A stretch of DNA of 64,000 nt from Parapristionchus giblindavisi (taxonomy: Eukaryota; Nematoda; Chromadorea; Rhabditida; Diplogasteridae), in NCBI GenBank assembly GCA_943737045.1, contig CALSFV010000001.1, positions 2,694,001-2,758,000 on the forward strand. The letters run 5' to 3'. This document shows positions 1-12,070 of this stretch, piece after piece (within the stretch, counting starts at the first letter, position 1; every line of letters starts with the position of its first letter). Position numbers and translations under genes: made by a program. The notes below the pieces were generated by a model. That model saw nothing but the letters and a program-made list of their open reading frames with translations. It had not been told where the DNA came from and searched no databases.

Positions 1-3000
1 GTTAGAATCATTCGATGGAAATTCAATCAATAAAGGGTGCATGGATCTCGAATGGAAACATACCGTATCTCATCTGGAGTAGCAACTTCTACAACATTTG
101 ATTGAACGTCCAAAGAATTGACAGAGGGAGAACCTCGCTGACCTGTAATAATGATTATCGATTTTTAAGATGTAGAATATAAAACCCTAATAATACTGTA
201 ACAAAGAATATTGTTTCGCATTTTAAATTTCTTGATTGGTGTCTAACTTTTTTTTGTAACTCATCTAGGGCATAGAAATTGGATAGAGAATGTATGACCC
301 TAATATAAAATAATATATGTAGATCTAAACAAATATGATCTTTGAAGACAGAAACGGTACAGTTACAGTGAACTCCTGTATTCCCTCTCTCCTGTACCTC
401 TACTAGATCTTCTATGAAATTGTGAAGATGATGAATGAACTAATTCTCTTCTTTTCATTGGTACTTTTCCATTTGGAGAAATCGATATCGGTCGATCTGG
501 CTCTTCATCCGGTGATCTACAATTTTGTAAAGTGATTAATTGAAACTATTAATCGCGATTTCCGATAAAAATTATTGATTGATTACGTAGTTATAAACAG
601 GAGATTTCAATAATAGGAACAAGTATCTTGAAGATGAAAGATACCCAAAAGTATGAGCAGCGAGAGTTTCTGCAGTAGATGAAGGAGGAGGAGGCAATTC
701 AATCTCTTCTGTTTCTGATTCAGATGATGATGAAGAAGATGATGATGATGAATCTGATGCCTTCAATGATGGATCGTATTCCTTCTGAAATAAACCAAAA
801 TACGACCTTATTATTACTTATATTTAATATTAATAATATCTTTGTTCATAATAAAAGTTGATAAAAATGATGATGTTGATATGGGGCTATTTCTTAAAAA
901 AACGAAATAAATAATATCAACGAACTCCATTATATTGTCTCCATGGTTCTCTTCTCTTATTCTCTATAGATGATAAATGTTGTCTCATCCAATCCTTATG
1001 TCTCTCTCGATCACGAGCTTCTGCCTCCTAAACGGAATTTATGATTACAGTATCTCTTTAATATTGAATTGATCCGAAGTACAACAATGATCAATGACTA
1101 TTTGACTTTTGAAATCTGTAATAGCGTGGTTGATTAACATTTTGTTTTTCATTCGTCCTAGCGAATTTATTTCTGGCAATGTGTACAATATAATAGTATT
1201 AATGACGCATACATGTATACTACACGATCTTTCAACTGCTATAGATAGATCTTTGAACTTTGATCTTTGATCTCTGATATTCATCTTCTATTCATACCTT
1301 CTTCACTTTAGATCCACCTCCAGCCAATTCAAATATCTTCTTCTTTTCTTCAGTTCTTTCATGAACCAATTGCTTCTTAAGATCTGTATTCGCTTCTCGA
1401 AGAGCTCGTACTAATGATATAAGGAAGTAGATAACCAATCTATAATATCATATTGATCTTTGATCTTTGATCTTTGGTATGTTCAGACTCACAATAGAAT
1501 GATGAGCATAGGTATGACAATCCCAGGTGAAGCGACCAATCTCAAATATTACAATATCATCTTTAACATACAAAAATGTTATTGATATATATAACTTATG
1601 AAACAAGTTGATTATTGATATTCATTGTGAGTATTTGTAATAGAACTTACTTCATTTTGCCTAACAAAGCTGCATCGACTCTCTTCTCAATTTCGTCGGT
1701 TATCACGGAGAAGAAAAATACACGATTTCTGAAAATAAATAATACAGTCAAAAAGAAAGATGAATCTTAGCCAACAAAATTGAGATTGTAATGGAAAAAG
1801 AAAATGTTAATAAAACAGACAAATTCAATGTATCTAAAGATAATTAAACATACGCAAATGGACCACATCCTGTACTTGGTTTCATTTGAGCTAAAGCGAC
1901 TCCAACTGTTGTTGAACACATCATCAACCACATCAATAGAATGATTAAGAAGAAATTAGATGAACTGAAATCAAATGAATAATCAATATTCTTCGAAACT
2001 CGTGGGAAAAGGAAAAGTGCGTAATGGTGAAATCAATTGAAAATAGTATCGTTACGACGACTCGATAATAAAGATGAAAAAGGACCATACCGACTCGCTC
2101 TAAATATCTCTCGTGCTGGTACATTACAAGTCATACATGCCCATCCTCTGAAAGAAAGGAATAAATAGAGTAATATAAATAGATGAAGATATACCTGATA
2201 TACATAATAATGATCAATTTGATGTTGTTAAGAGCCGGAAGAAGAGGAGCAAAGAAAAAACCAAGCCAGATCATTCCTAATTAAGTATCATTGTTGATTT
2301 ATTAAAATATTGATTACAGTTCTTGATAGAATGTACCTTGATTGTTAATGATATGAAGTACATTTTCAGCCACTTTGAATTCTCCATATTCAGGCTGAAA
2401 AGTAGATGGATTAAACACTCTCTGATGAGATACGATAAATATGATTGAATGAAGATACAAAAGTAGTCTCGATGTCCCAACACCACCATGAAGAACAATA
2501 TTTGATCCATAGACCACGAAAGAAATCAATAACAAGAATCGAAGCTATTGTGAAGATGAGATCCATTGTAACGAGCTTCACGATTTCCTACAATAATATT
2601 ATTTTATGTTTCATTCAAAAGCAAAAAATATGTTCGTCATCTTTCCTCTTCCAAATATGGCGCACATGTTTTGAAAGGTCATGATACTGTGTTCTCTAAT
2701 AATATTATTGTTAATACTCTTTGTATCTGTAAAAAGGATTACATTTGTGTGTATATAGATAGATAGACGTTCTATTCATTCCATTCTCTATCTACAATGG
2801 TCTTTTCTACTCTATCAATCATATTTCTTATTCTTCCATTAACATTATCGAAAGTAGTCAATGATGATGCTGCTTGGGAACGTTTTGAACGCAAAAGTAA
2901 GTCGTCTTACTAATCGATAATCATGACAATATTGATTGATTTCAGACATATTGATAAAGTACTGCAGTAATATGTGTTATGATAAGTGTACTATAATAGA

Positions 3001-6000
3001 TAATAATGGAACAATATCATGTTTTGTTGAACCATGTCCTGAACTCCCATGTGATACTGAATGCATAGGAAGATGTATTCATTCGGAAAGATTTCTACCC
3101 CATTGGAGACCATAACTATATCTTATTACTTTGTTTGTACATATAACGCTACCATTTTAAATCAAGAATTGTTAGACCCTAAATATATCCCAATCAATAA
3201 GTAATAATAAATAGCTAAATATAAATGAATAAACCTGTCCAATCATTGTTTCCCAACAGATATGACCATCGTGTCCTTCTTTCGGTCGACCTGTTGGATC
3301 GATTATAGCTTCAGCTGTTGCTGAACAAGTCATACACTAAAGATCAAAAATCAAAGTTCAGAGATCAAACCAGTTGGAAGAATTCTCTGTGTATTAGTTG
3401 ATTGAGTTGTCAAGAATTTGTTGTTTAGTGGTTCATTATGTTGTTCAATGATCGATTCCACTGTAGTAGTTGTCGTTGTCTTTAATCAATGGAATAGATC
3501 AAAGATCAAAGATCAATCGATATAACTAACAACGCTTGTAGTGATTGATTCAGTTCGTGGTTTCATTGTTCTTCTCGTCTCGCCTGGCTTTAGTCTCTTT
3601 GTAGGTCGTGGAGTTGGATGAAGGTCTGGACCACCGTATACCTAGAGATCAAAGATTAAAGATCAAAGATCAAGATTGAAAGATTAAGATTGAAAGATCA
3701 AAGATCACACAGTTCGCGTCATTCCAGGCTTCCATTGTGGATGAATCTTTGGTGGAGGAGTGAATATGGGAAGTTGTGGAGGTCCAACGTGTATAGAACT
3801 GAAGCACAAAATGAATAGAAAGATCAAAGATCAAAGATCAAAGAACAAACCTGAATCCTCCCTCTTGATTTGTTTGATTATGGAGAAATGCATTGGGATT
3901 GTTCACATTGATTGGACCGAATTGAGGTTGAACCTTAAAGGTGGAATCTATCGAATAGTTTCGTGAACAAACTTTAAAGACACAGAGGTAGTAAAAACGA
4001 TTTTACCTACATACCGCACACTATTTAATGTATTCTCATTCAGGATATTGATCGAGAATAAAGGGAAATGGGGAAAACGCACTTTTTGAAACTTGAAGGA
4101 GGATATTCGGCAATATGTTTTGAACTTGCGACAAAAGGGCAATGAGTTTATCACACGTTTGCATATTTATGGCGAATAAAATTATTATTATAATGCTATT
4201 ATTATAGTCCGAACGTTTACGACTGCGGTATTGGATAGATGAGAATTTCTCGTATATTTCAGGCATTCGCAAAAGATGTGAGGGATTTACAAGAAAATTC
4301 GCTCGACTCCATTTTTCAGGTCATACAATTAACTTAATTTAAAGATGATAATTTATGATTTTCTTTCTCAAAAATCGAATTTTTGGAAATTCGGAGAAAA
4401 AATTCGAAAATAAATAATTTCTCACAGTGAATGGTGTAGGGCCAGTGACTTCTCGTTTACTTCGAAAGGATAAACGATTTGCACGATTTGAATGATGAAA
4501 CTGAAATGGAATGGAGTATGTACGTGTGTATCTGTTCTTTGTATTCGTAGTAAGGATAAGTAGAAGAGAATCAAAGTATAAATAGATATGAAACATCTTG
4601 ATTAGTATCATTCCATCGATCATTTCCCTGTTGGAGTAGATCAAGAAATTGAGATGAATCAGAGAAATTACGATTGATATATCCATCTATCTGATGCTGA
4701 AATACAATTGATTGTTAATATCATCAATGAAAGATCTTCATACTTCTCTCCTCGTATCCCTCTTCATATGACTAATCTTTTCTGATTCTTGAAGATTTTT
4801 AATCTTATCCAGCAACGCTAACATCAAAGTGATATAATTCAATACATACAAGATCAATACTCTGAATGGATTATCGATTGAATGAGATATATCTATCGAT
4901 TATATAAGAATAAAACCTTGCAAGATGTGCTCTGAGTGCATTTCTTGGATGATAAGCTTCCATTCTTCCAATAAGATCAAAGATCATTGGAAATACATGA
5001 GTGATTGTAGCAACTACTGAGGGAACCTAGACCATATGAGATATTTATCATGATCACTTTGGAATGACAGAAATATCATCATATGTGGTATTAAACAAAT
5101 CAAATAAATAACCAATTTAACATTGAAATAAAATAAAATAACCTGATTCTTAGTGAATAGATTTCCTTCCTCTTCTATAACATTTTGACTTGATTTCACA
5201 GCGAATGAGATACAATAGATAGAGAATGCAAGCATTGTAAAGATTAGAATATTGGCTGAAATTATATATATATCATTCAATCAAATTATAAAATATTAAA
5301 TGTTTCGACGAGTAGTGTCTATATATATGATCGATGGTTAAGCTATTGTTTAAGTGATATCAAACACTTGATTAATCTAATTATTCAATTGATTCAATTG
5401 TAATGATTATGATACAAACCTAATACTCTCAATGCCCTTCTTCCCCATCGTACTTTATGTTCTCCAGCTGCTCTTTTCTCTGCTATTGATTCCTATAATC
5501 AATACAATTATCATGATATTCTTTAACTATGTAACCTACTCTCAACTTTATGACGATAGCCATTACTGTATTAGTAGCTGTATCATTATTTCCTATAGTG
5601 AAGTCCCATCCAGTGAATACCTTCAGATTAACTCATATATCATCAATTATAATAGATGTTGGAATACCTTCCAATTGAAGATATATTGTTCAGCTTTACT
5701 CCCGGATAGTTTAGAAAGTCGAGCATTCTGAGCCATTCTAGAAAGATGAAAGATCAAAGATCAATGATCAAAGATCAAAGATCAAAGATCATCAATGATG
5801 GAACGGTCACTCACTTGCTCAAGATAGCGAAGAATGAATAACCAAATATAAACAAAGTAACAAGAAAATAAGCGAGAGGTAGAGCATACTAAAATGAATT
5901 GATTATATGATGAATGATATAATCCAATTAACTCTTATCTTTGGTGATATAAACTCTTCGTCACTATAATATCCATAGAATATCGGAGAATATCGTAAGA

Positions 6001-9000
6001 ATCCCTAAATATAACAGTTTCAAAACCTAGTTAGTAAAAAAAACTTCTTCTTATTTATTTTATTTTCTAATTTTCATATTTCTACAACAACAAAAAAACA
6101 CAAAAAATCTGCATAAAGTAAGAAGAAATAAGAAACATACATCAAAATGCCAAACGACAGCTAATTTATCAGCAGATCTTCTTTCATTTTCAGGTATAAT
6201 CTTTCTTGTTCCTGTATTCATTGTCCTATTTACATCACTCATTGCATCTCCTATCACCTCAAATCAATCAATTATATTCTTTCAATCACTTTGAACTATA
6301 CAATTAATTCATTATTTTCATTCTCTTTCATTGTGTGTGGACATTCTTTCATAAATCATTTGTCTCTCTCCCTCTCCCTTTCCTTCTCTACCTCTCCCTC
6401 TCCCTCCCTCTCCTTCTCCCTTTCCTTCTCTACCTCTCCCTCTCCCTTTCCTTCTCTACCTCTCCCTCTCCCTCCCTCTCCCTCTCCCTTTCCTTCTCTA
6501 CCTCTCCCTCTCCCTCCCTCTCCCTCTCCCTTTCCTTCTCTACCTCTCCCTCTCCCTCCCTCTCCCTCTCCCTTTCCTTCTCTACCTCTCCCTCTCCCTC
6601 CCTCTCCCTCTCCCTTTCCTTCTCTACCTCTCCCTCTCCCTCCCTCTCCCTCTCCCTTTCCTTCTCTACCTCTCCCTCTCCCTCCCTCTCCCTCTCCCTT
6701 TCCTTCTCTACCTCTCCCTCTCCCTCCCTCTCCCTCTCCCTTTCCTTCTCTACCTCTCCCTCTCCCTCCCTCTCCCTCTCCCTTTCCTTCTCTACCTCTC
6801 CCTCTCCCTTTCCTTCTCTACCTCTCCATCTCCCTCCCTCTCCCTCTCCCTTTCCTTCTCTACCTCTCCCTCGCCCTTTCCCTCTACACAACTGCTGCCA
6901 TCTCTTTCACTATCATCAACTTCATGTTTCATTTTGTCAGACGAGGAAGAAATGAGAAAAGTGTAAATGATAAGTCATTCTTTATAAGATATTTGATTGA
7001 TTTCAGTTTTTCTTCTATTGTGACATAATTTGATAGATATCGATACCTCAGGAATGACAATAAAAGAAATAACGAATAATGATATGATTAGATTAACGAA
7101 AACAATCCAACGAAGAAATGTAAAATATGATGATACGACTGAACCAAAATGACCTGAAATCAATCAATATATTGATCTTCCCTTATACATTGATATATTG
7201 TATATGTACAATCAACACCTTCTCGATCCTATGCATCATGGGAAAATGTCAAAACAACTTGCTTTATCTGATAACTCCCTTGAGAGAATAGTAGGAGAGA
7301 GGGAGAGGAAGAGGGAGAGAGGAAGGGAGGGGTAGATAGAGAGATTCAAGAATGAGAGGAAACAATGAGTCAATAGTGGTATGTTATACAAAGAATTTCC
7401 ACAATATCTATGGATTAAAGATATCCAATCAATAAAATATAGTCAATATCATATAAGATAATAAGTAAAATTGGAAATTTTGTGATATTTAATATAATAA
7501 ACAACGTACTTTCTATTCTTTTGATCTTTCCTTCCCATGGTATCAGATACATTCGAAAATTATACAAATATCTCTTTAATACCTGAAATTGTATGACTGA
7601 TATCTGAATTACAAACAACATTCAAAGATCAAAGATCAAAGATCAAAACCTGTAATCGTTTATTGAATTCTTCCATATATAGATGTGATTTGGGCACTTT
7701 AGATTCTTGTTGTTCAAGATATTTCTGAGCTATACTGAAAGAAATTCAGATCAGTCCATACAATCAATAATAAATATAGTAGATCAATCAATCGATGATC
7801 ATTAAAAAGATCAATCAATAATTGGAGACATACTGTAACATTCTTCGTTTCCTATTCATACTCCACGCTTGCGTTCGTAATGACTCTATCACCTGAATAA
7901 AGATCAAAGTTTAAAGACCAAAGACCAAAGATCAAAGATCAACAATCAAAAGACCAAGGATCAAACCTCTTTCTTTTGCCTAATCTTATTTAGTAGATCT
8001 TGTTTGGTCAAAGGTTTTCCATCTTCTCCAAGTTCTTCTTTAGGACCAAGAAATGTTTCACCTTCTCTATAATTTGAATATATTTGATCTTTCTTCTTCA
8101 TATTCAACCGGATATCCGGTGAATTGCCCTCAAGGGAATAAAGGAGAAGAAGGAATTATATCCATTTATCAATATATACTCAATACTATCACTATATCTG
8201 TTCATATCTCACAATTCTTTGTATCTCAGTATTGAACATTTCTTCATTAGAATCATTCAACCATATCATAATGACTCTTAGTATTAACAAAGAGACCAAT
8301 GAATGTAAAACAACAGACAGAGGCTTTTAGATGGATAGAGAGGGAGATAGAGAGAGAGAGAGGTAGAAAGGGAGAGGGAGAAGGGAGAGGAAGAGACGAC
8401 AGAGGGAGAGGTAGAGACCACACTCTACTTCTTCTGATTGACAAATGGTTAACATGAATGAAGACAATAAATGTAGTCAATGAAAAGAACAAATCATAAT
8501 ACTAATATCCATTACCTTTAATTCTCTTTAATCTCTATCTATTATCTTTAATTGAGATATTATTTACTATAACTTCAAATGAATGATTGGAATGTCGTAT
8601 TTACAAAAACATTCTACGTCAGGATTTAACACTTTGTATCTATTGAAATACAACCCATGAACAACACAAAGTGTTCATCAAAAGTTGAGAAAAGAAAAGA
8701 AGCGAGAGATAATGTAAAACTAGGAGATTTTTCACTGATTTCTTTTCTCTTCGATTTGAACATAATATTGAAGTTATCTCTAAGAACTAACCTACAAAAT
8801 ACACTAGAAAATTTTTTCCAGTTATATTTTTTCTAGACTAATTCGAGGAGGGTGAAAACGCATGTGCATTTCAAATTTTATTAATATAAAAAAATGGCCG
8901 AAAATGTGATTTATTGTAAATACGAAGTGGTCGAAAAAATAAAAGAACATGGTAGAAATTAGAAATATTTAGATATAGATTGGATGACGTTCAAAACTCG

Positions 9001-9503
9001 ATGTAAATCACATTTTAAAGATTTACATGGAGTTTTGAAAAACTCTCGTTCATGCTCTCGTTCCTCGTACAAAAAATCTCTTTTTGGTCATTTCCGTTTT
9101 AATTTTTTTAAATTTCAAATTTATTGCCCATACATGCGTTTTCAGCGCCTGCAAATTAGTTTAGGAAAAATATAACTAGAACAAATGGTTTTTTTTCTTA
9201 TGCATTTTGCCAGAAGTGGTCGTTACAGATAACACCTCATATTGATTATATTAACCTTGGTATTATAGATGGAACTGTTAGACTCTTTCCTCCTCTACCT
9301 CCCAATGGTGACTTCAATGGTGAACATATCGCACTTTCTATATTTAAATCATATCAATCAATAAAGGGGCGGAGCTACAGTATACCTGCTGTTGGTTTAC
9401 GAAATACAGTAAGAAGATCATAGAATACGGATTGTCTCCGTTGAACGACAGGAAGAGCTGCAAGTGCAGCTGGAAGCACTTTCTCAAGGGCATCGTCGCT
9501 CAT
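1..9503 (-). CDS. TMC-family transmembrane channel-like protein, 3' end cut by the window edge
   Basis: TMC proteins are multi-pass membrane subunits of mechanosensitive or leak channels. Exons on the minus strand include 9386-9503, 9256-9337, 7967-8066, 7834-7892, 7650-7734, 7510-7582, 7047-7153, 6141-6257, 5933-6004, 5815-5888, 5668-5737, 5540-5620, 5420-5492, 5143-5255, 4917-5026, 4744-4861, then less certain loop exons 3372-4697, then 3235-3336, 2459-2587, 2337-2394, 2195-2276, 2091-2147, 1854-1964, 1651-1728, 1493-1540, 1299-1439 and a Ser/Glu-rich tail leaving the window. Phases agree from 9503 to 4744. Family landmarks: [124 protein letters not shown] and [13 protein letters not shown]. 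The large loop between the fifth and sixth membrane segments is Pro/Thr-rich and low in family signal. Start at 9503 is tentative; exon-like sequence lies upstream. Which nematode TMC this is I cannot say. Confidence 0.9.
2752..2758 (+). promoter_or_regulatory. TATA-like box before the nested cysteine-rich gene
   Basis: TATATAG about 39 bp before the start codon at 2797. The short distance fits a gene with a very short leader that is not trans-spliced. Inference from sequence only. Confidence 0.4.
2797..3115 (+). CDS. small secreted cysteine-rich protein nested antisense in a TMC intron
   Basis: Two exons, 2797-2896 and 2946-3115, separated by a 49-bp GTAAG...TTTCAG intron, encode 89 residues. 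Residues 1-19 form a signal peptide ([18 protein letters not shown]). The mature part carries eight cysteines spaced C-x3-C-x3-C-x10-C-x4-C-x4-C-x3-C-x3-C, so four disulfides are likely. It ends PHWRP. The gene sits inside the TMC intron 2588-3234 on the opposite strand. A TATATAG box lies about 40 bp upstream. I do not recognise the family; the pattern does not match ShK, EGF or Kunitz spacing as I know them. An extracellular peptide or inhibitor is possible but unproven. Confidence 0.72.
4085..4330. repeat. diverged interspersed repeat, copy 1
   Basis: This intronic stretch of the TMC gene shares blocks in the same order with 31700-31930: an ATTCGG...GAACTTGC block, then AGATGTGAGGGATTTACAAG followed by AA(A/C)ATTCGC, a CCATTTTT block and a TTTAAAGATG end. 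Spacer lengths differ. An old dispersed element of unknown class. Confidence 0.55.
6354..6893. repeat. 42-bp pyrimidine minisatellite inside a TMC intron
   Basis: About ten units, each built on TCCTTCTCTACCTCTCCCTC and CCCTCTCCCTCTCCCTT. The shared landmark TCCTTCTCTACC recurs at 6491, 6533 and 6575, giving a period of exactly 42 bp. Because 42 is a multiple of three, long open frames arise on both strands (Leu/Pro/Ser one way, Arg/Glu/Gly the other). They are by-products, since the array lies between TMC exons 6141-6257 and 7047-7153. Confidence 0.9.
8336..8420. repeat. short polypurine tract
   Basis: GA-rich stretch with GAGAGAGAGG and GGGAGAGGGAGA motifs in the long TMC intron 8067-9255. 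Same flavour as the larger arrays downstream. Confidence 0.6.
8818..9181. mobile_element. degenerate inverted-repeat element (MITE-like)
   Basis: The left end CAGTTATATTTTTTCTAGAC and the reverse complement of the right end (TAGTTATATTTTTCCTAAAC) pair. The match continues inward through ACTAATT and GAAAACGCATGT. About 70 bp of imperfect terminal repeat surround an AT-rich centre. No coding capacity and no clear target duplication. It lies in a TMC intron. Confidence 0.55.
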
Positions 9504-9659
9504 GTAGAGGATTACTGTATGATTGGAGTACTGTAGGGAGTTCGATGGGTTAGATAGATGATTGAACCGATTGGTTTGTCGACTTTTGAATATAGAGAGA
9601 AGTGGGGGGAATGGGGGAGATAGAAAGGCTTTGTTTCTCTCTGATTCTATCCCTTCATA

Positions 9660-9765
9660 TCTCAACAATTTCTCTCTATCTCTCCCTCTCCTTCTCTCTC
9701 CCTCTTCCTCTCTCCCTCTCTCGCTCCCTCTCTCTATCATTCCTCCCTCTCTATCAGTCTTGGTC
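9660..9765. repeat. polypyrimidine tract overlapping the region upstream of the TMC start
   Basis: CTCTCCCTCTCC-type sequence between the proposed TMC start at 9503 and exon-like sequence near 10 kb. On the minus strand it reads as an Arg/Glu/Gly frame running into the TMC first exon, so the true N-terminus is uncertain here. Confidence 0.6.
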
Positions 9766-9965
9766 CACTGGGTTACTCTGTCACTCTGGCGCTCTCGCAA
9801 TAAGCTTCAGTCTCTCATGCATGTGTTGAGGAATGACTGGAAGGGCCATAGGGATAAGGGTAGAGACGCAGAGGGTCAAAGAGAGTGATAAATATATGAA
9901 AAGATACATTCAATTAATCATTGTATATCTACAGTGTGTCCATGTTATCCGGACTGTTGCCTTCT

Positions 9966-10385
9966 AAGATAATGATTCTCCCCTTTGGAATCTCACTTGA
10001 GTGATCTGGTTCATGATAATACTTATCAACAATATGGACGGTACTGACGTACTACAGATTCTTGATGTGACCTCTTTTCGCTCTGACAATGAGTCTCTTC
10101 TCCTAAGGTAGTTGTCCTCGAGTTCATTCCATGTATAAGGAAGAAGAGTCATCTAAGACATTGAGTAGACGAAGAACGATCGTCTTCGAGATATCGATAT
10201 TCCTGATGATCTATTTGTGGTTTCGAAGCACAATCTCTCGATGGAAAGAGAGATCGACCTGACCTCTACCTGGACGATCCTTGTCGGTATCTAGCTCTTA
10301 GTGTCTGATCCTCATATCGCATAGAGTTCATTCGTATCGATTGTTGTCCTTGACGGTCGGAAGCCCCATTACTATAAGACATGAA
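9966..10385 (-). other. candidate exon sequence upstream of TMC
   Basis: On the minus strand 10018-10151 follows a CTTAG acceptor and encodes MTLLPYTWNELEDNYLRRRD then SLSERKEVTSR. Around 10250-10385 a frame reads SDRQGQQSIRMNSMRYEDQT. Both have a protein-like Ser/Gln/Arg composition and could be N-terminal TMC exons or the end of another gene. I could not join them with consistent phases. Confidence 0.3.
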
Positions 10386-10516
10386 ATATTGCATAGTGAG
10401 GGGGGCAATGGTTTCGTCAGGGCGGGTAATTTAATGACACCCTTTATACGTAAACTACAGTAATCCTCCCCTTTCTCTCCATGATCTATTATTGTCTCTC
10501 TTTATTCAATTCATTT

Positions 10517-10697
10517 ATCTATTACCCCATCATCATTATCTCTGTTGGTGGTACCATTAATTCCATCTTTTATTTGTCGTTGAGACTCCAATTTAAGTTT
10601 GATTCTTTCTCTTCTTTTGTCTCCCATCGAACTTTTCATTAAATGAAGGAAATTGGTTGAAGATGAAAAGGAGACGAAGGAGGAGGAAGAGTCCCTA
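10517..10697 (-). CDS. candidate last exon of an unidentified minus-strand gene
   Basis: After a CTCTAG acceptor on the minus strand the frame reads [18 protein letters not shown], then [18 protein letters not shown], ending DNDDGVIDK and a stop. Composition is that of a hydrophilic C-terminal tail. It may belong with the exons at 14.04-14.53 kb, but the 3.3 kb between them hold no exon I can support. No family recognised. Confidence 0.35.
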
Positions 10698-10748
10698 GAG
10701 ATGAAGAAGAAGTATACGATCAAATATGTCACTTACAAGTTGAGAACG

Positions 10749-11072
10749 AGGAGGGAGAGGGAGAGGGAGAGGGAGAGGGAGAGGGAGAGGGAGAGGGAGA
10801 GGGAGAGGGAGAGGGAGAGGGAGAGGGAGAGGAGGGAAGAGGGAGAGGGAGAGGAGAGGGAGAGGGAGAGGGAGAGGGAGAGGGAGAGGGAGAGGGAGAG
10901 GGAGAGGGAGAGGGAGAGGGAGAGGGAGAGGGAGAGGGAGAGGGAGAGGGAGAGGGAGAGGGAGAGGGGAGAGGGAGAGGGAGAGGGAGAGGGAGAGGAG
11001 GGGAAGAGGGAGAGGGAGAGGGAGAGGGAGAGGGAGAGGGAGAGGGAGAGGAGGGGAAGAGGGAGAGGGAGA
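10749..11072. repeat. (GGGAGA)n polypurine hexamer array
   Basis: Roughly fifty copies of GAGGGA/GGGAGA with a few interruptions of GGAGGGGAAGA type. Open in several frames as Arg-Glu or Leu-Ser repeats, which are not taken as proteins. Confidence 0.92.
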
Positions 11073-11702
11073 TATGTGGCTAGTTCATTTATCAGAGAGC
11101 GATATTCATCAAAGAAAGCTAACATAAGAATGAATAGAGGAATAAGCTAGACAATCGAATTGAATATAAATATTTAGATGATATTTGGTGTATGAAATTG
11201 ATGTGTCTGTATGAAACAAGTTTTAATGGTTCATTATATACTAGAAGACTAGAAGAGTCATCAATCCCAGTGGTAAACATAGATCGCATAGATCTATATA
11301 GATCGATGGTCGCATGGAATCCTATTGCCGATCCTTCCCTTTCCTTAAAAAAACTCCCCGTTGCCTTCGATTGCAAGCAAGATTCATTCATGATTCCACC
11401 GATCAATATACTGAATTAGCATAAAATAAATGAAGCTTCAATTTTTGTTTGCGAGTTGTCTTGCGCCGTCAAAATATCTAATTTATGGTACTTTATATTC
11501 AAATAATACAAAAAAGAGAATGAAAGAATCGTATTTACAAATATCATCATCTCTCATAAAATTTAGACAATAAATATCATATTGAAGATAAAATTATTTT
11601 TTTCTACTTTTTTCCATGAAAATGAATTGGAATGAAGAACCCTGTATATCCAACTTTTTTTGAATTCTATACTTTTATACCGGGAAAATACTGTTGAAGT
11701 CA
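11073..11702. other. no supported gene
   Basis: AT-rich sequence with short open frames on both strands around 11190-11410 that overlap each other and lack splice context. I see no feature I can support. Confidence 0.4.
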
Positions 11703-12067
11703 TGTGGTGTTACATTTTCAAAACGGGCGAACGCCGTCCTTCGAAATAGTGTTACATTATATATATATTTATCTACGTGTCGAGCACGCAACGGTAAATA
11801 GTGTTACATTCGGAAACGTCAACGTCAACTTTGATTTTGAAATATTTTGGGTCCCAAGCGGAAAACCCTTATTGTCAATTGGGATACGGTAAGAAGCTAC
11901 CGTAACCATGGATCAATAATGGCTGACCACCGTAATCTTTTACAGTAATTTCATGATCCATCAGGTTTTTCCACTCGAGACCGAAAACACTTCAAATTTC
12001 AAGTTGACGGAGACGTTTTCCGAAACGTGCGCACGCCGTGCGCACGTTTTGAAAATGTAACACCACA
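11703..12067. mobile_element. MITE with TGTGGTGTTA ends and TCA target duplication
   Basis: 365 bp. The left end TGTGGTGTTACATTTTCAAA pairs with the right end TTTGAAAATGTAACACCACA. The element is flanked by TCA at 11700-11702 and 12068-12070. The inside holds further GTGTTACATT copies and a CG-rich palindrome GTGCGCACGCCGTGCGCAC. No coding capacity. A three-base duplication suggests a PIF/Harbinger-type or similar DDE transposase acting in trans; this is inference. Confidence 0.75.
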
Positions 12068-12070
12068 TCA

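Noticed and set aside
6335..6955. Long overlapping open frames on both strands
   Set aside because: Artefact of the 42-bp minisatellite, which lies between two well-supported TMC exons.
10653..11150. Glu/Arg repeat protein after [20 protein letters not shown]
   Set aside because: The repeat part is the hexamer array. The short leader is the antisense of a better-supported minus-strand exon.
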